Position numbers and translations under genes: made by a program
The notes under the pieces: generated by a model
What the model was told of the DNA's origin: nothing
The model's input: only the letters and a program-made list of their open reading frames with translations
Databases searched by the model: none
Assembly (NCBI RefSeq): GCF_005771525.1
Contig: NZ_VAVZ01000018.1
Location: 1-63,394 of the forward strand
Direction of reading: 5' to 3'
Source: Nesterenkonia salmonea
GTDB taxonomy: Bacteria > Actinomycetota > Actinomycetes > Actinomycetales > Micrococcaceae
Length of the DNA: 63,394 bases
In this document: positions 9,315 to 17,602 of the stretch, piece after piece
Layout: each line of letters starts with the position of its first letter
How positions within the stretch are numbered: the stretch's first letter is position 1

Positions 9315-9851
9315 TCACAGGTCCAGGGTGAATAACTCGCAGGTGGTGTTGTAGTAGCGGGGCGTGAGCCCCCGGGCTGTCATGTCCAGCTTGAGAGCGA
9401 CCGCCTTCGATGCCCCATTGTCGGGGTGTGTCACCGCGACCAGGCGCCGCAGGCCCTGAGACTCAGCGTGTGTGACGAGCGCTCCGGCAGCTTCGGCGGC
9501 AAAGCTATTTCCCCAGGCATCCGGATGCAGATGCCACCCGATCTCAATGTCCTCCTGCTCGGCCTCCACACCCGAGGAGAACGGGATTGGTTTCAGCAGC
9601 ACGAACCCTAGGGGTGTTCGGTTCGCACGGTCCTCGACCAGCCAGACCCCGGTCAGTGAGCCGAACCGCTCCCGGTACCGTTCAATACGCGCAGCGGCCT
9701 GCTGCCTGCTGCGCTCCGGTTCACCGCTGCCGATGTACCGCACCACCTGCGGCACGGAGTACATACTCTGAGCAAACACCGTATCCGTCTCGTTCGGAAC
9801 CCGAAGCCGTAAGCGAGCCGTCAGCAGTGTGGGACCCAGATCCTCAGTCAT
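9315..9851 (-). CDS. GNAT family N-acetyltransferase
   Basis: A 178-aa GNAT with TARLRLRVPNETDTVFAQSMYSVPQVVRYIG at the N-terminus and IEIGWHLHPDAWGNSFAAEAAGALVTHAESQGLRRLVAVTHPDNGASKAVALKLDM covering the acetyl-CoA site. The open frame extends about 70 codons upstream, but MTEDLGP at 9851 is the natural start and TAGGGT ends 7 nt before it. Third acetyltransferase within 3.2 kb; the three are only distantly alike, so a recent duplication is unlikely. Confidence 0.8.
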   Translation of the reverse strand: MTEDLGPTLLTARLRLRVPNETDTVFAQSMYSVPQVVRYIGSGEPERSRQQAAARIERYRERFGSLTGVWLVEDRANRTPLGFVLLKPIPFSSGVEAEQEDIEIGWHLHPDAWGNSFAAEAAGALVTHAESQGLRRLVAVTHPDNGASKAVALKLDMTARGLTPRYYNTTCELFTLDL

Positions 9852-9986
9852 GCTCAGTACCCTAACCGCTAGGTTCTGAGTCAAGGCGGCACGTGGCATG
9901 GGCTGGACTGCCACCGTCCAGCGAGCGTAGGCGTCGTCGTTATACGCTGAGCAGTGAGAACCTGACCTGAACATCAAGGAGGAACT

Positions 9987-10472
9987 GTGGCAATTGTCCG
10001 CGACGTCACCATCGAAATCCCCACCGGCTCTCGCGTGAAGTACGAGATCGACCACGAAACGCACCGCCTACGGCTGGACCGGGTGCTGTTCACCCCTATG
10101 CAGTACCCCACGCACTACGGGTATTTCGATGACACGCTGGGTGAGGATGGCGATCCTCTGGACGCGCTGGTTTACATTCCCGGCGTGGACCTCATTCCCG
10201 GTGTCGTGGTGGAGGCCCGGCCAGTCGGCGTGCTGAACATGACCGACGACGGCGGCGGCGACGCCAAACTGGTCTGCGTCCCAGACGACAAGCGGTTCGA
10301 CCACATCCAGGAAATCGGTGACCTGGGCGAACACATCCTCCAAGAGATTGAGCACTTCTTCACCCGGTACAAGGACCTTGAACCAGGCAAATGGGTCAAG
10401 ATTGAAGGCTGGCAGGGCCGCGAAGAGGCCGAGGCCGAACTGACTCGCTCCATTGAGCGGTTCACCAGCTAG
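9987..10472 (+). CDS. ppa: Inorganic pyrophosphatase (family I)
   Basis: A 161-aa soluble pyrophosphatase that hydrolyses PPi and pulls biosynthetic reactions forward. The signature DGDPLDALV lies at residues 54-62, with metal-binding Asp residues 54, 56 and 59. Upstream are [16 protein letters not shown] and [10 protein letters not shown], and [12 protein letters not shown] is near the C-terminus, all family hallmarks. The GTG start at 9987 has AAGGAGGA 4-11 nt upstream, one of the best ribosome-binding sites here. A likely -10 (TTATAC) lies near 9938. Monocistronic, ended by the strong hairpin at 10495-10541. Confidence 0.95.
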   Translation: MAIVRDVTIEIPTGSRVKYEIDHETHRLRLDRVLFTPMQYPTHYGYFDDTLGEDGDPLDALVYIPGVDLIPGVVVEARPVGVLNMTDDGGGDAKLVCVPDDKRFDHIQEIGDLGEHILQEIEHFFTRYKDLEPGKWVKIEGWQGREEAEAELTRSIERFTS

Positions 10473-10494
10473 CCCCACCCTTCGCAACAGACAA

Positions 10495-10541
10495 CATCCG
10501 ATGGGACACCAGCGTTAACGTTTGAGGTGTCCCACCGGATG
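10495..10541. terminator. Strong bidirectional stem-loop between ppa and the S9 peptidase
   Basis: Arms 10495-10510 and 10526-10541 pair over 15 of 16 positions (CATCCGATGGGACACC with its complement, one mismatch) around a 15-nt loop, followed by a pyrimidine-rich stretch. It sits in the 168-bp gap between convergent genes and is the clearest terminator-like structure in the core region. Confidence 0.7.
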
Positions 10542-10640
10542 CTGTGTTTCTGCTGAGTTTTCTGGCCGCAGCGGGAGGGCCGATGGGAAACATGGGCTGA
10601 CTGGTCTGACCGTCCTATTAGGTCTCCCGCACACACCACC

Positions 10641-12818
10641 TCAGGAGCCTGCGGCGCCCAGGAAACTCGCCACCCAGGCGTAGTCCCAGGCTCGGTCCTT
10701 CCACTTCTCATAGCGGCCTGAGGCTCCTCCATGGCCGCCGTCCATCTCGATCTTCAGCACAATAGGAGCTTCCCCCTGCTGGTGCTCACGCAGCGCAGGC
10801 ACCCACTTGGCGGGCTCCACATACATCACCCGGGTGTCATGCAAAGAGGTCACAGCAGCGATCGCTGGGTAGTGAGCGTGATGGACGTTCTCATAGGGGG
10901 AGTAGGACTTCATGTAGTGGTACACCTCAGGGTCCTCAATCGGATTACCCCACTCCTCCCACTCACCGGCTGAAAGCGGCATGTCCGGGTCCAGGATGGT
11001 CGTCAGGTTGTCCACAAACGGCACCTGCGCCAGGATCGCCTGGTACTTCTGCGGAGCCAGATTGGCCACCGCACCCATTAGCAGCCCACCGGCTGACCCG
11101 CCGATCGCACCGATACGGCCAGCATCGGCCCAGCCGGAAGCCACCAAATGCTCGGTAGCGGCAAGGAAGTCTGTGAAGGTGCTCTTCTTCTGCAGCTTCT
11201 TACCGTGCTGGTACCAGAGCCGGCCGAGTTCCCCGCCGCCGCGGATATGGGCGATCGCGAACACGATCCCGCGGTCCAGCAGGCTGAGCCGAGGAACACC
11301 GAAACCCGGATCATTGGAGATCTCGTAGGAACCGTAGCCGTAGATCACCGCAGGGTTCGTTCCATCCGGCGTGACGCTCTTATGATGCAGAACGGTCACG
11401 GGAACCTCAGTGCCATCCTCAGCCACTGCCCACTCCCGGATGGCCCGGTAGTCTTCAGGGTCATAGTCGTTGACCGGGGTTTCGCGGCGCAACAGGGGCA
11501 CCGGGTCCTGATGCGGAATATCGTAGATGCGGTCCGGAACCAGCCAGGACGAATACAGAACGCGGAACAGGGGCGCGTCGTAGCGTGCCTGCACCACATT
11601 GACCGAGTGCATCGGGTCCTCAAAGACAGGACCAGATAATGACGCCGCCGACACACTTTCCCCACCGTCGCGCACCTGGCGGACAGTATCCCAGGACAGC
11701 AGACGAACTGAAGGGTTCGCATTGATGCGCGCCTCTACCAGCACCTGGGCTGAGGTCACGGTGAGGCTGTCATCAATCTTCACCGCGTCGTCGTGCTGGA
11801 TCACAGTGCGGCCCAGATCCAACGTCTCGGCCTGGTCCTGGTCCAGCAGAGCCTCAGCTGTGGTCAGCGATACCGCATTGTTCGGGCCGTGCTGATTATG
11901 CGTGATAAGCAGCATCCGCTGACCGTCCAGATCGCAGGGCGCCACAGAGTTCAGCAGCTTCCGCTCGGCCGGGACAACCACCTGCGGTTCGGCTTCAGGG
12001 TCAGTGACGTCCAAAAGCCGGGTGGCATTCCATTCGGAGTTACCAGACTCGATCACCAGCTCACGCCGGTCAGCCGAGAGGCCTGCGCCGGACCACTGCG
12101 TAATGTCTTCGACTTCCAACAGGAGACGGTCCTGATCAGCAGGCGTGCCCACCGTGTGCTGCCACAACCGGTAGGGCCGCCATGCAGAATCGGCGGTGAA
12201 ATAGTAGGCGCGTTGACCATCGGGGGAGAGATGGACCCCATAGTGGACATTCTCCACAGACTCTGGGAGGGCCTCGCCCGTGCTGAGGTTCCGCAGCCTC
12301 AGCGTAAAGTGCTCGTCGCCCGAGGTGTCTTCCGAGTAGGCAAGGAGTGTGCCGTCCTCGCTGACAGCCATACCGCCCAGGGAGTAGAACGGATGCTTGG
12401 CCGCCTCTGCGTTGGTGTCGAAGTAGGTTTCCTCACCTTCCAGAGTGGCCTCCGGGGACACCTCCGGCGGGGTCCACGCGGACAAGGACGACGCTTCCTC
12501 CGAGGCTGGGACCCGGCAGAACACCGGGTGCTGCTCCCCTTCGATAGTCCTGACGAAGTGCCACCAGGAGCCGCGCCGGGTGGGCACGGAGAGATCCGTT
12601 TCCACAGTGCGGCGCTTGATTTCATTGAATATCGCCCCGCGCAGCGGCTCCTGATCAGCGCTGATAGCTTCCGTGAAAGCATTCTCAGCCCTCAAATGTT
12701 CAAGAACCTCCGGGCTGTCCTTATCCCGCATCCACTCATAGGGATCAGTGAAGGTGTCGCCGTGGCGGGTGCGGTGGGTGGGAATTTTCTTGGCAATGGG
12801 AGGTACAGGCGTCGTCAT
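10641..12818 (-). CDS. ptrB: S9 family oligopeptidase B (protease II)
   Basis: A 725-aa prolyl-oligopeptidase-type serine peptidase that should cleave short peptides after basic residues. It has the N-terminal beta-propeller start YEWMRDKDSPEVLEHLRAEN and the catalytic domain YGYGSYEISNDPGFGVPRLSLLDRG. The nucleophile motif is GGSAGG with Ser575, followed by VPFVDNLTTILD and a C-terminal DGGHGGASGRYEKW carrying the likely catalytic His. No signal peptide, so cytoplasmic. ATG 12818 was chosen over the TTG upstream; TTGAAT ends 6 nt before it. Length is normal for the family. Confidence 0.9.
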   Translation of the reverse strand: MTTPVPPIAKKIPTHRTRHGDTFTDPYEWMRDKDSPEVLEHLRAENAFTEAISADQEPLRGAIFNEIKRRTVETDLSVPTRRGSWWHFVRTIEGEQHPVFCRVPASEEASSLSAWTPPEVSPEATLEGEETYFDTNAEAAKHPFYSLGGMAVSEDGTLLAYSEDTSGDEHFTLRLRNLSTGEALPESVENVHYGVHLSPDGQRAYYFTADSAWRPYRLWQHTVGTPADQDRLLLEVEDITQWSGAGLSADRRELVIESGNSEWNATRLLDVTDPEAEPQVVVPAERKLLNSVAPCDLDGQRMLLITHNQHGPNNAVSLTTAEALLDQDQAETLDLGRTVIQHDDAVKIDDSLTVTSAQVLVEARINANPSVRLLSWDTVRQVRDGGESVSAASLSGPVFEDPMHSVNVVQARYDAPLFRVLYSSWLVPDRIYDIPHQDPVPLLRRETPVNDYDPEDYRAIREWAVAEDGTEVPVTVLHHKSVTPDGTNPAVIYGYGSYEISNDPGFGVPRLSLLDRGIVFAIAHIRGGGELGRLWYQHGKKLQKKSTFTDFLAATEHLVASGWADAGRIGAIGGSAGGLLMGAVANLAPQKYQAILAQVPFVDNLTTILDPDMPLSAGEWEEWGNPIEDPEVYHYMKSYSPYENVHHAHYPAIAAVTSLHDTRVMYVEPAKWVPALREHQQGEAPIVLKIEMDGGHGGASGRYEKWKDRAWDYAWVASFLGAAGS

Positions 12819-12830
12819 GGTCCTATTCAA

Positions 12831-12853
12831 TCAGAGGGCACGGAACCCTCTGA
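12831..12853 (-). terminator. Terminator-like hairpin after the response regulator gene
   Basis: Perfect 8-bp stem TCAGAGGG / CCCTCTGA with a 7-nt loop, located 8 nt past the stop of the response regulator and just upstream of the peptidase start. It could end the regulator transcript or lie in the peptidase promoter. Confidence 0.5.
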
Positions 12854-12861
12854 TGGGGCTC

Positions 12862-13545
12862 CTACTCCCCGGGGCGGACCAAACCTGATTCGTAAGCGGT
12901 GACCACAATCTGGGTCCGATCACGCAACTGGAGCTTGCTGAGAATTCGCGACACGTGCGTTTTTACGGTCTGCTCGGCGAGGAACAGGTTGGCAGCAATA
13001 TCGGCGTTGGGAAGGCCGCGGGATATTAGACGCATCACGTCCAGTTCACGCTCAGTCAAACCTGCCAACAGAGCCATGTTCTGAGCGGGGGAGGGCGGCC
13101 TTTCCGCGTAATCAGCGATCAGCGTGCGGGTGATCCGCGGTGACAGCAGCGCCTCACCCTGGGCCACCACCCGAACAGCGTGAACCAGCTCCTCCGGGGT
13201 CGCATCTTTCAGCAGGAAACCACTGGCTCCCGCACGCAGGGCGGCGAAGACGTATTCATCGGCGTCGAAAGTTGTCAGCATGAGCATTCGCGGGGGATCG
13301 CCAGGCATGCCGAGGACCGTGCGCGTGGCCTCGAGGCCGTTGACCTCAGGCATGCGGATGTCCATCAGGACAACATCGGGCTGAGTGGTCTCGACAATAT
13401 CTGCGATGCCGGCCCCATCCTCCGCGGTGCCGACCACATCGATTCCCTCCTGGGCGTCAAGCAGCGCGGCGAAGCCAGCGCGGATCATGTGCTGGTCGTC
13501 CACGATGAGCACGCGCACATCGGGAGCGTCAGGGGAGGTAACCAC
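12862..13545 (-). CDS. NarL/LuxR-family response regulator
   Basis: A 227-aa two-component response regulator. The receiver domain has the acidic pair DD at residues 16-17, phospho-acceptor Asp62 in LMDIRMPE and the Lys in GFLLKD. The C-terminal LuxR helix-turn-helix is GLTERELDVMRLISRGLPNADIAANLFLAEQTVKTHVSRILSKL. The GTG start is supported by TACCGT ending 6 nt before it, a leaderless arrangement. It is divergent from its probable partner histidine kinase; the 133 bp between them must hold both promoters. The desaturase gene behind the kinase is a possible target. Confidence 0.92.
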   Translation of the reverse strand: MVTSPDAPDVRVLIVDDQHMIRAGFAALLDAQEGIDVVGTAEDGAGIADIVETTQPDVVLMDIRMPEVNGLEATRTVLGMPGDPPRMLMLTTFDADEYVFAALRAGASGFLLKDATPEELVHAVRVVAQGEALLSPRITRTLIADYAERPPSPAQNMALLAGLTERELDVMRLISRGLPNADIAANLFLAEQTVKTHVSRILSKLQLRDRTQIVVTAYESGLVRPGE

Positions 13546-13678
13546 GGGTTTACGGTACAGGAGGATCGCGGCTGTCCGGACCTCCAGCGGGGTCCCTCTG
13601 AAGTATCACTCCCAGAGCGGTGAGACTCAGCCCTGAGCAGGACGCGGAGAACACCGATTGTTTCGTACTGTGTACTCT

Positions 13679-15553
13679 ATGACGTCCACATGGCAGCACG
13701 CTGAGCGAACGCGGGGGATCGCCCGCCGGCTTGCCCGGGACTACACCTATGTACTGCCTGGGTTCCCGATTGCCCTGTTCAGCTTCAGCCTGTTGCTGGT
13801 GATGACGGTTGTCTCGGCGGCGACCGCGATTGTGTGGGTCGGCGCACTCCTGATGCCTTTGACCTTGGTGGTCGCCTCCGGTTTCGCCGAACTGGACAGA
13901 ACTCGTCTGCGCAGCTGGGGGGCGGCAGCGCCACCGGTGGCCTATCAGCCTTTGGGTTCAGGTGTGAAGGACCGGCTGCGAGTCCTAGCCGATCCTCGAC
14001 GCTGGCTGGATCTGGTTTTCGAGATGCTCATCACCATGCCATTGCGGCTGATCACCTTCACTGTAGCCGTGGTGTGGTCGCTGGCCGGCCCGGCCGCGGT
14101 GACGTACTTCTTCTGGTCACTGTTCCTTCCTGACCAGGGTGTCTTCATTCGCGCGCTGAACGCGGTTAATCCGGCGCTGGCACCACCTACTGCAGTAACT
14201 CAGTACGCATTGGATGCCGGAGTATTCTTCCTCCTGGGGTTGGCTGTGCTGGCCACCCTGCCGGCGGTAATCCACGCCCTCGCCGCAGCAGATGTTTCCC
14301 TCAGTACGGCGCTGCTGGCTTCAGGGAGACGTGATGCGGCTACCACGGACCTCACCTCAAGGGCGTACGGGAGCTACCGCACGGCATCGTTCAGCCCCGC
14401 TGCGTGGTCCTGGATCGGTACCGGCTTCGCGGCAGTGGTGCTCTTCTTCGTAGGATGGCCCGTCACTGCCGCCATCCATTCGGTCAATGTGGTCTTCGCC
14501 CTCATTTTGGTGATGGTCCACTGTGGTGCGGTCGTACTCACCCTGCACCGGCCATGGATCGGCCTCGCGCTCTCCCTGGGTGCTGCCGGCGGCATCATGG
14601 TGGCAGCTGTGGACTCCGGTGCGGCTCCATGGCCTTGGCCCGTCACCTCACTGATCACCCAATCAGCGGTTCTCACAGTCGCAGCTCTGGCCCGGCCGTG
14701 GTACCTGGCAGTCTCGGCATGGTGCGCCGGTGCGGTGCTCACTTTGGTGGCACTTCTGGGCGTGGCTGAGATGCCCGATGGGGCGATGGCAAACAGCATC
14801 GTCTACGCCTCGGTCACCGCCGGGGTCGTCGTGATCGGCGTCCTGGTCAGGATCTGGATTCTCAACGCGGGTCGGCTGGAAGCAGCCGAACGAACCAGCG
14901 CCGAGCAGGACCGGCGGCGCAAAGAGCTTCAAGAGCGCAATAGGATCGCCCGGGAGCTCCATGATGTGGTGGCCCACTCGATGTCGGTCATTAGCGTCCA
15001 GGCCGCCACGGCCCAGTACCGCATTCCTGGGATGAGTTCCACGGCTCTGCGGGAATTCGATGAGATTGCTGGCTCATCACGGCAAGCGCTGGGTGAGATG
15101 CGCATGTTGCTCAGCATCCTGCGCGGTGAGGATGAAGTGCCCACTGCGCCTGAGCCGGGCTTGGAGGATATCGATGGGCTGATCGACGCGACGCGCGCCT
15201 CCGGGACCACGATCACCTACAGCGGCTTGAACCTTACCGAGGACGCCCACGCTCCTGCCGCGACTGGGCTTGCCGCCTACAGAATCGTCCAGGAGGCGTT
15301 GAGCAACGCCCTCAGGCATGCGCCCTCAGCGACGGTGAAGGTCGACGTCGCGCCCGAGACGCACAGCACCGGCAGACAACTGCGGATCTCGGTCATGAAC
15401 GGACCCTCCCCAAAGGAAATCGTGGATCCAGCGCCCGGCGCGGGGCTGGGACTGAGCGGAATCCGTGAACGCGCCAGCGCAGTGGGCGGCAGCGTGAGTA
15501 CCGGAAGCACCCCTGACGGAGGGTTCGTGGTGAGGGCTGTCTTGCCTCTGTGA
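13679..15553 (+). CDS. Sensor histidine kinase with N-terminal membrane sensor domains
   Basis: A 624-aa kinase. The first 200 residues hold a four-helix membrane region like the actinobacterial putative-sensor domain, followed by a second cluster of membrane helices to about residue 390. Then come a short coiled segment (EAAERTSAEQDRRRKELQERN), the HisKA_3 box RIARELHDVVAHSMSV with phospho-His428, and a HATPase_c domain (EALSNALRHAP, GAGLGLSGIRERA). Start: TACTGT ends 7 nt before ATG 13679; an alternative TTG at 13658 has a GGAG at spacing 8, so the start is not fully settled. Likely partner of the divergent regulator. Confidence 0.9.
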   Translation: MTSTWQHAERTRGIARRLARDYTYVLPGFPIALFSFSLLLVMTVVSAATAIVWVGALLMPLTLVVASGFAELDRTRLRSWGAAAPPVAYQPLGSGVKDRLRVLADPRRWLDLVFEMLITMPLRLITFTVAVVWSLAGPAAVTYFFWSLFLPDQGVFIRALNAVNPALAPPTAVTQYALDAGVFFLLGLAVLATLPAVIHALAAADVSLSTALLASGRRDAATTDLTSRAYGSYRTASFSPAAWSWIGTGFAAVVLFFVGWPVTAAIHSVNVVFALILVMVHCGAVVLTLHRPWIGLALSLGAAGGIMVAAVDSGAAPWPWPVTSLITQSAVLTVAALARPWYLAVSAWCAGAVLTLVALLGVAEMPDGAMANSIVYASVTAGVVVIGVLVRIWILNAGRLEAAERTSAEQDRRRKELQERNRIARELHDVVAHSMSVISVQAATAQYRIPGMSSTALREFDEIAGSSRQALGEMRMLLSILRGEDEVPTAPEPGLEDIDGLIDATRASGTTITYSGLNLTEDAHAPAATGLAAYRIVQEALSNALRHAPSATVKVDVAPETHSTGRQLRISVMNGPSPKEIVDPAPGAGLGLSGIRERASAVGGSVSTGSTPDGGFVVRAVLPL

Positions 15554-15683
15554 CACTACCCCGGTAGGGGGTCATGTTGGCTCCTACGGGTGACGCGCGC
15601 GAAGCTCTACTCGCATACCGTTGAATTAAGAGCGGACCGTGCCTGGTTCGTCGCCACGTGTGAGAGAGGGATTTGAGCGGATA

Positions 15684-16778
15684 ATGACGATCACCCAAGA
15701 CACAGCTTCCGCCACTCGGTCTGAGCGCAAGTCCGCCCCCAATAGGCAGACTAATGACTTCTTTGAGCTCGCCCAGCGCGTGAAGGATGCAGGGCTCATG
15801 GAACGTGGGGCCCAAAGCTATATCGGCCGCGTCGTCGCCCTGTCGCTCAGCTTCATCGGTGCAGGCACTCTGCTGGTGCTCGTCGGTGATTCATGGTGGC
15901 AGCTCGCTGTAGCAGTCTTGTTCGGTGTGCTCTTCACCCAGGTCGCATTCCTCGCCCATGATGCCGCGCATCAGCAGGTCTTTGACAGCGGTCGGAAGAA
16001 TGACCGACTCTCCCGGATCGTCGGTAACCTCGTTGTCGGCATGTCATACGGCTGGTGGGCTAAGAAGCACGGCAAACACCACGCCCACCCCAACGTGATT
16101 GGCAAAGACGGAGACATCGCCCCCGGCACATTGGCCTTCGTCCCAGAAGACGCAGCCGGACGAACAGGCATCGCAGCCTGGTTCGGCAAGCGTCAGGGCT
16201 GGTTCTTCTTCCCTATCCTCACCCTGTTCGGGTTCGTTCTGCACTACCACGCGGTCCACACCGTCATCACCACCAAGAACCTCAAGCACCGTTGGACCGA
16301 AGGTACTTTCCTCGCCATCCGGCTCATCGGATATCCCGCAGCGATCATTCTTCTGCTCGGCCCCGGTCTGGGAGCTGCGTTCGTCGCCGTGCAGGTGGCG
16401 GTCTTTGGTGTCTACATGGGTTCTACCTTCGCGCCGAACCACAAGGGCATGCCGTTGATCCCCAAGGACGCAAAAGTCGACTTCATGCAGCGGCAGATCC
16501 TGACTTCCCGCAATGTCCGCGGTGGTCGCATTATGAATACCGCCATGGGCGGGCTGAACTACCAGATCGAACACCATCTCTTCCCAAGGATGGCCAGCCC
16601 CAACCTGCGCAAAGTCCAGCCGCTGGTCCGTGAGTTCTGCGAAGAGCGCGGGATTACCTACACCGAGGCGGGACTGGTCGAATCCTGGGTCATTGTGGTG
16701 CGGTACCTCAACCGGGTTGGCCTGGGCTACTCAGATCCTATGGACTGCCCAGTGGTCTCTCAGTTCCGCCCACGCTAG
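15684..16778 (+). CDS. Membrane fatty acid desaturase
   Basis: A 364-aa di-iron integral-membrane desaturase, expected to introduce a double bond into acyl chains of lipids or acyl-CoA. All three histidine boxes are present: HDAAH (residues 92-96), HGKHHAH (129-135) and QIEHH near residue 295, with hydrophobic pairs between them. ATG 15684 was chosen because the upstream extension has no family character. It lies 130 bp after the histidine kinase on the same strand. DesK/DesR systems in Bacillus control a desaturase, so membrane-fluidity control by the adjacent system is a reasonable inference. Confidence 0.88.
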   Translation: MTITQDTASATRSERKSAPNRQTNDFFELAQRVKDAGLMERGAQSYIGRVVALSLSFIGAGTLLVLVGDSWWQLAVAVLFGVLFTQVAFLAHDAAHQQVFDSGRKNDRLSRIVGNLVVGMSYGWWAKKHGKHHAHPNVIGKDGDIAPGTLAFVPEDAAGRTGIAAWFGKRQGWFFFPILTLFGFVLHYHAVHTVITTKNLKHRWTEGTFLAIRLIGYPAAIILLLGPGLGAAFVAVQVAVFGVYMGSTFAPNHKGMPLIPKDAKVDFMQRQILTSRNVRGGRIMNTAMGGLNYQIEHHLFPRMASPNLRKVQPLVREFCEERGITYTEAGLVESWVIVVRYLNRVGLGYSDPMDCPVVSQFRPR

Positions 16779-16815
16779 TCGCGCAAAAGACTTGTCTCCT
16801 CCGCAGATTTGCGGA

Positions 16816-17556
16816 TCAGCACCGCCGACTAGATCCCAGTGCCTCGACGCGGCGTGAGAGATCTTCGAAACAGTTTTCATAGGCTGCCGTAGACCCCGCA
16901 GGTCCGGGGTTCGGCACCGACCAGTGGCGGATCCTCGGCTGGTGCTGACGAAAACCCTTGCTCAGCTCCTCATACGCCCGGTCACAGACGACGACGACCA
17001 AGTCCTTCGCGTTGAGGGTGCCGATGAGGCGCGGTGTATGCGCCGAAAGGTCCACGCCCAGGGCTGCAGCAGCCTTGACGGACCGGGGCGAGGGCGCCGG
17101 TGCGGGGTGCGTGCCCGCTGAAACTGCCCTGACCCCAAACTCATCGCCCCATCCAGCGTTCCACCGGGCCGCGGCAAATGGGGACCGAGCGGAGTTCCCG
17201 GTGCAGATGAACGCTACCCGCCTGGGCCTGTCTCCTTGCGTGGCATGTGAAGGCGAAGGGCCCGATACCGCCGCGCTGTGGTGTGCCGAGGTGAGTGTTG
17301 CATAGCTGCGGCGTCGGTCCCCCTCAGATTGCCTGCGCTGAACCAGACCTGCTTCTTCCAGAACACTCAGGTGGTGCGCGAGCAGATTCGACCGGATGCC
17401 CAGCTGCGTCCGCAATTCAGAGGATGAAAGATCCGACAGTGTCAACAGATCCGCAATCCGCAGGCGCAGCGGCTCTGCCAGAGCAGCGTGCTGAGCAGCC
17501 CGCGAGTGCACATCACGCTGCGGGGCGCCCGAGCCAGAAATTGCCTCAACGTTCAT
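16816..17556 (-). CDS. ArsR-type HTH fused to LMW protein-tyrosine-phosphatase / arsenate reductase domain
   Basis: A 246-aa fusion. Residues 20-90 form an ArsR winged helix (LAEPLRLRIADLLTLSDLSSSELRTQLGIRSNLLAHHLSVLEEAGLV). Residues 112-246 form a low-molecular-weight phosphatase/arsenate reductase domain with the CX5R loop CTGNSAR (C118, R124). The catalytic Asp loop, normally PDP in HWSxPDP, reads PNP here (Asn216, codon AAC), so the usual general acid is absent. TTGACC-N17-CAAGAT ends 7 nt before the ATG within the symmetric promoter shared with chrA. It may be a sensor that kept the fold for anion binding, or a poor arsenate reductase. Confidence 0.8.
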   Translation of the reverse strand: MNVEAISGSGAPQRDVHSRAAQHAALAEPLRLRIADLLTLSDLSSSELRTQLGIRSNLLAHHLSVLEEAGLVQRRQSEGDRRRSYATLTSAHHSAAVSGPSPSHATQGDRPRRVAFICTGNSARSPFAAARWNAGWGDEFGVRAVSAGTHPAPAPSPRSVKAAAALGVDLSAHTPRLIGTLNAKDLVVVVCDRAYEELSKGFRQHQPRIRHWSVPNPGPAGSTAAYENCFEDLSRRVEALGSSRRC

Positions 17557-17563
17557 TGACCTA

Positions 17564-17595
17564 ATCTTGACCGAGTGGGTATCCCGGGTCAAGAT
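17564..17595. promoter_or_regulatory. Symmetric bidirectional promoter/operator between arsR-like gene and chrA
   Basis: Perfect 9-bp inverted repeat ATCTTGACC / GGTCAAGAT with a 14-bp spacer. On each strand it encodes the same elements: TTGACC as -35 and CAAGAT as -10 at 17-bp spacing, followed 7 nt later by a start codon (GTG 17603 on +, ATG 17556 on -). Each -35 overlaps the -10 of the opposite promoter, so the two cannot fire at once, and a repressor on the inverted repeat would shut both. Confidence 0.65.
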
Positions 17596-17602
17596 AGCGG
17601 GT

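Noticed and set aside
11793-12902. A 369-codon + strand frame inside the S9 peptidase gene
   Set aside because: Antisense shadow of a clear protease gene; no domain.
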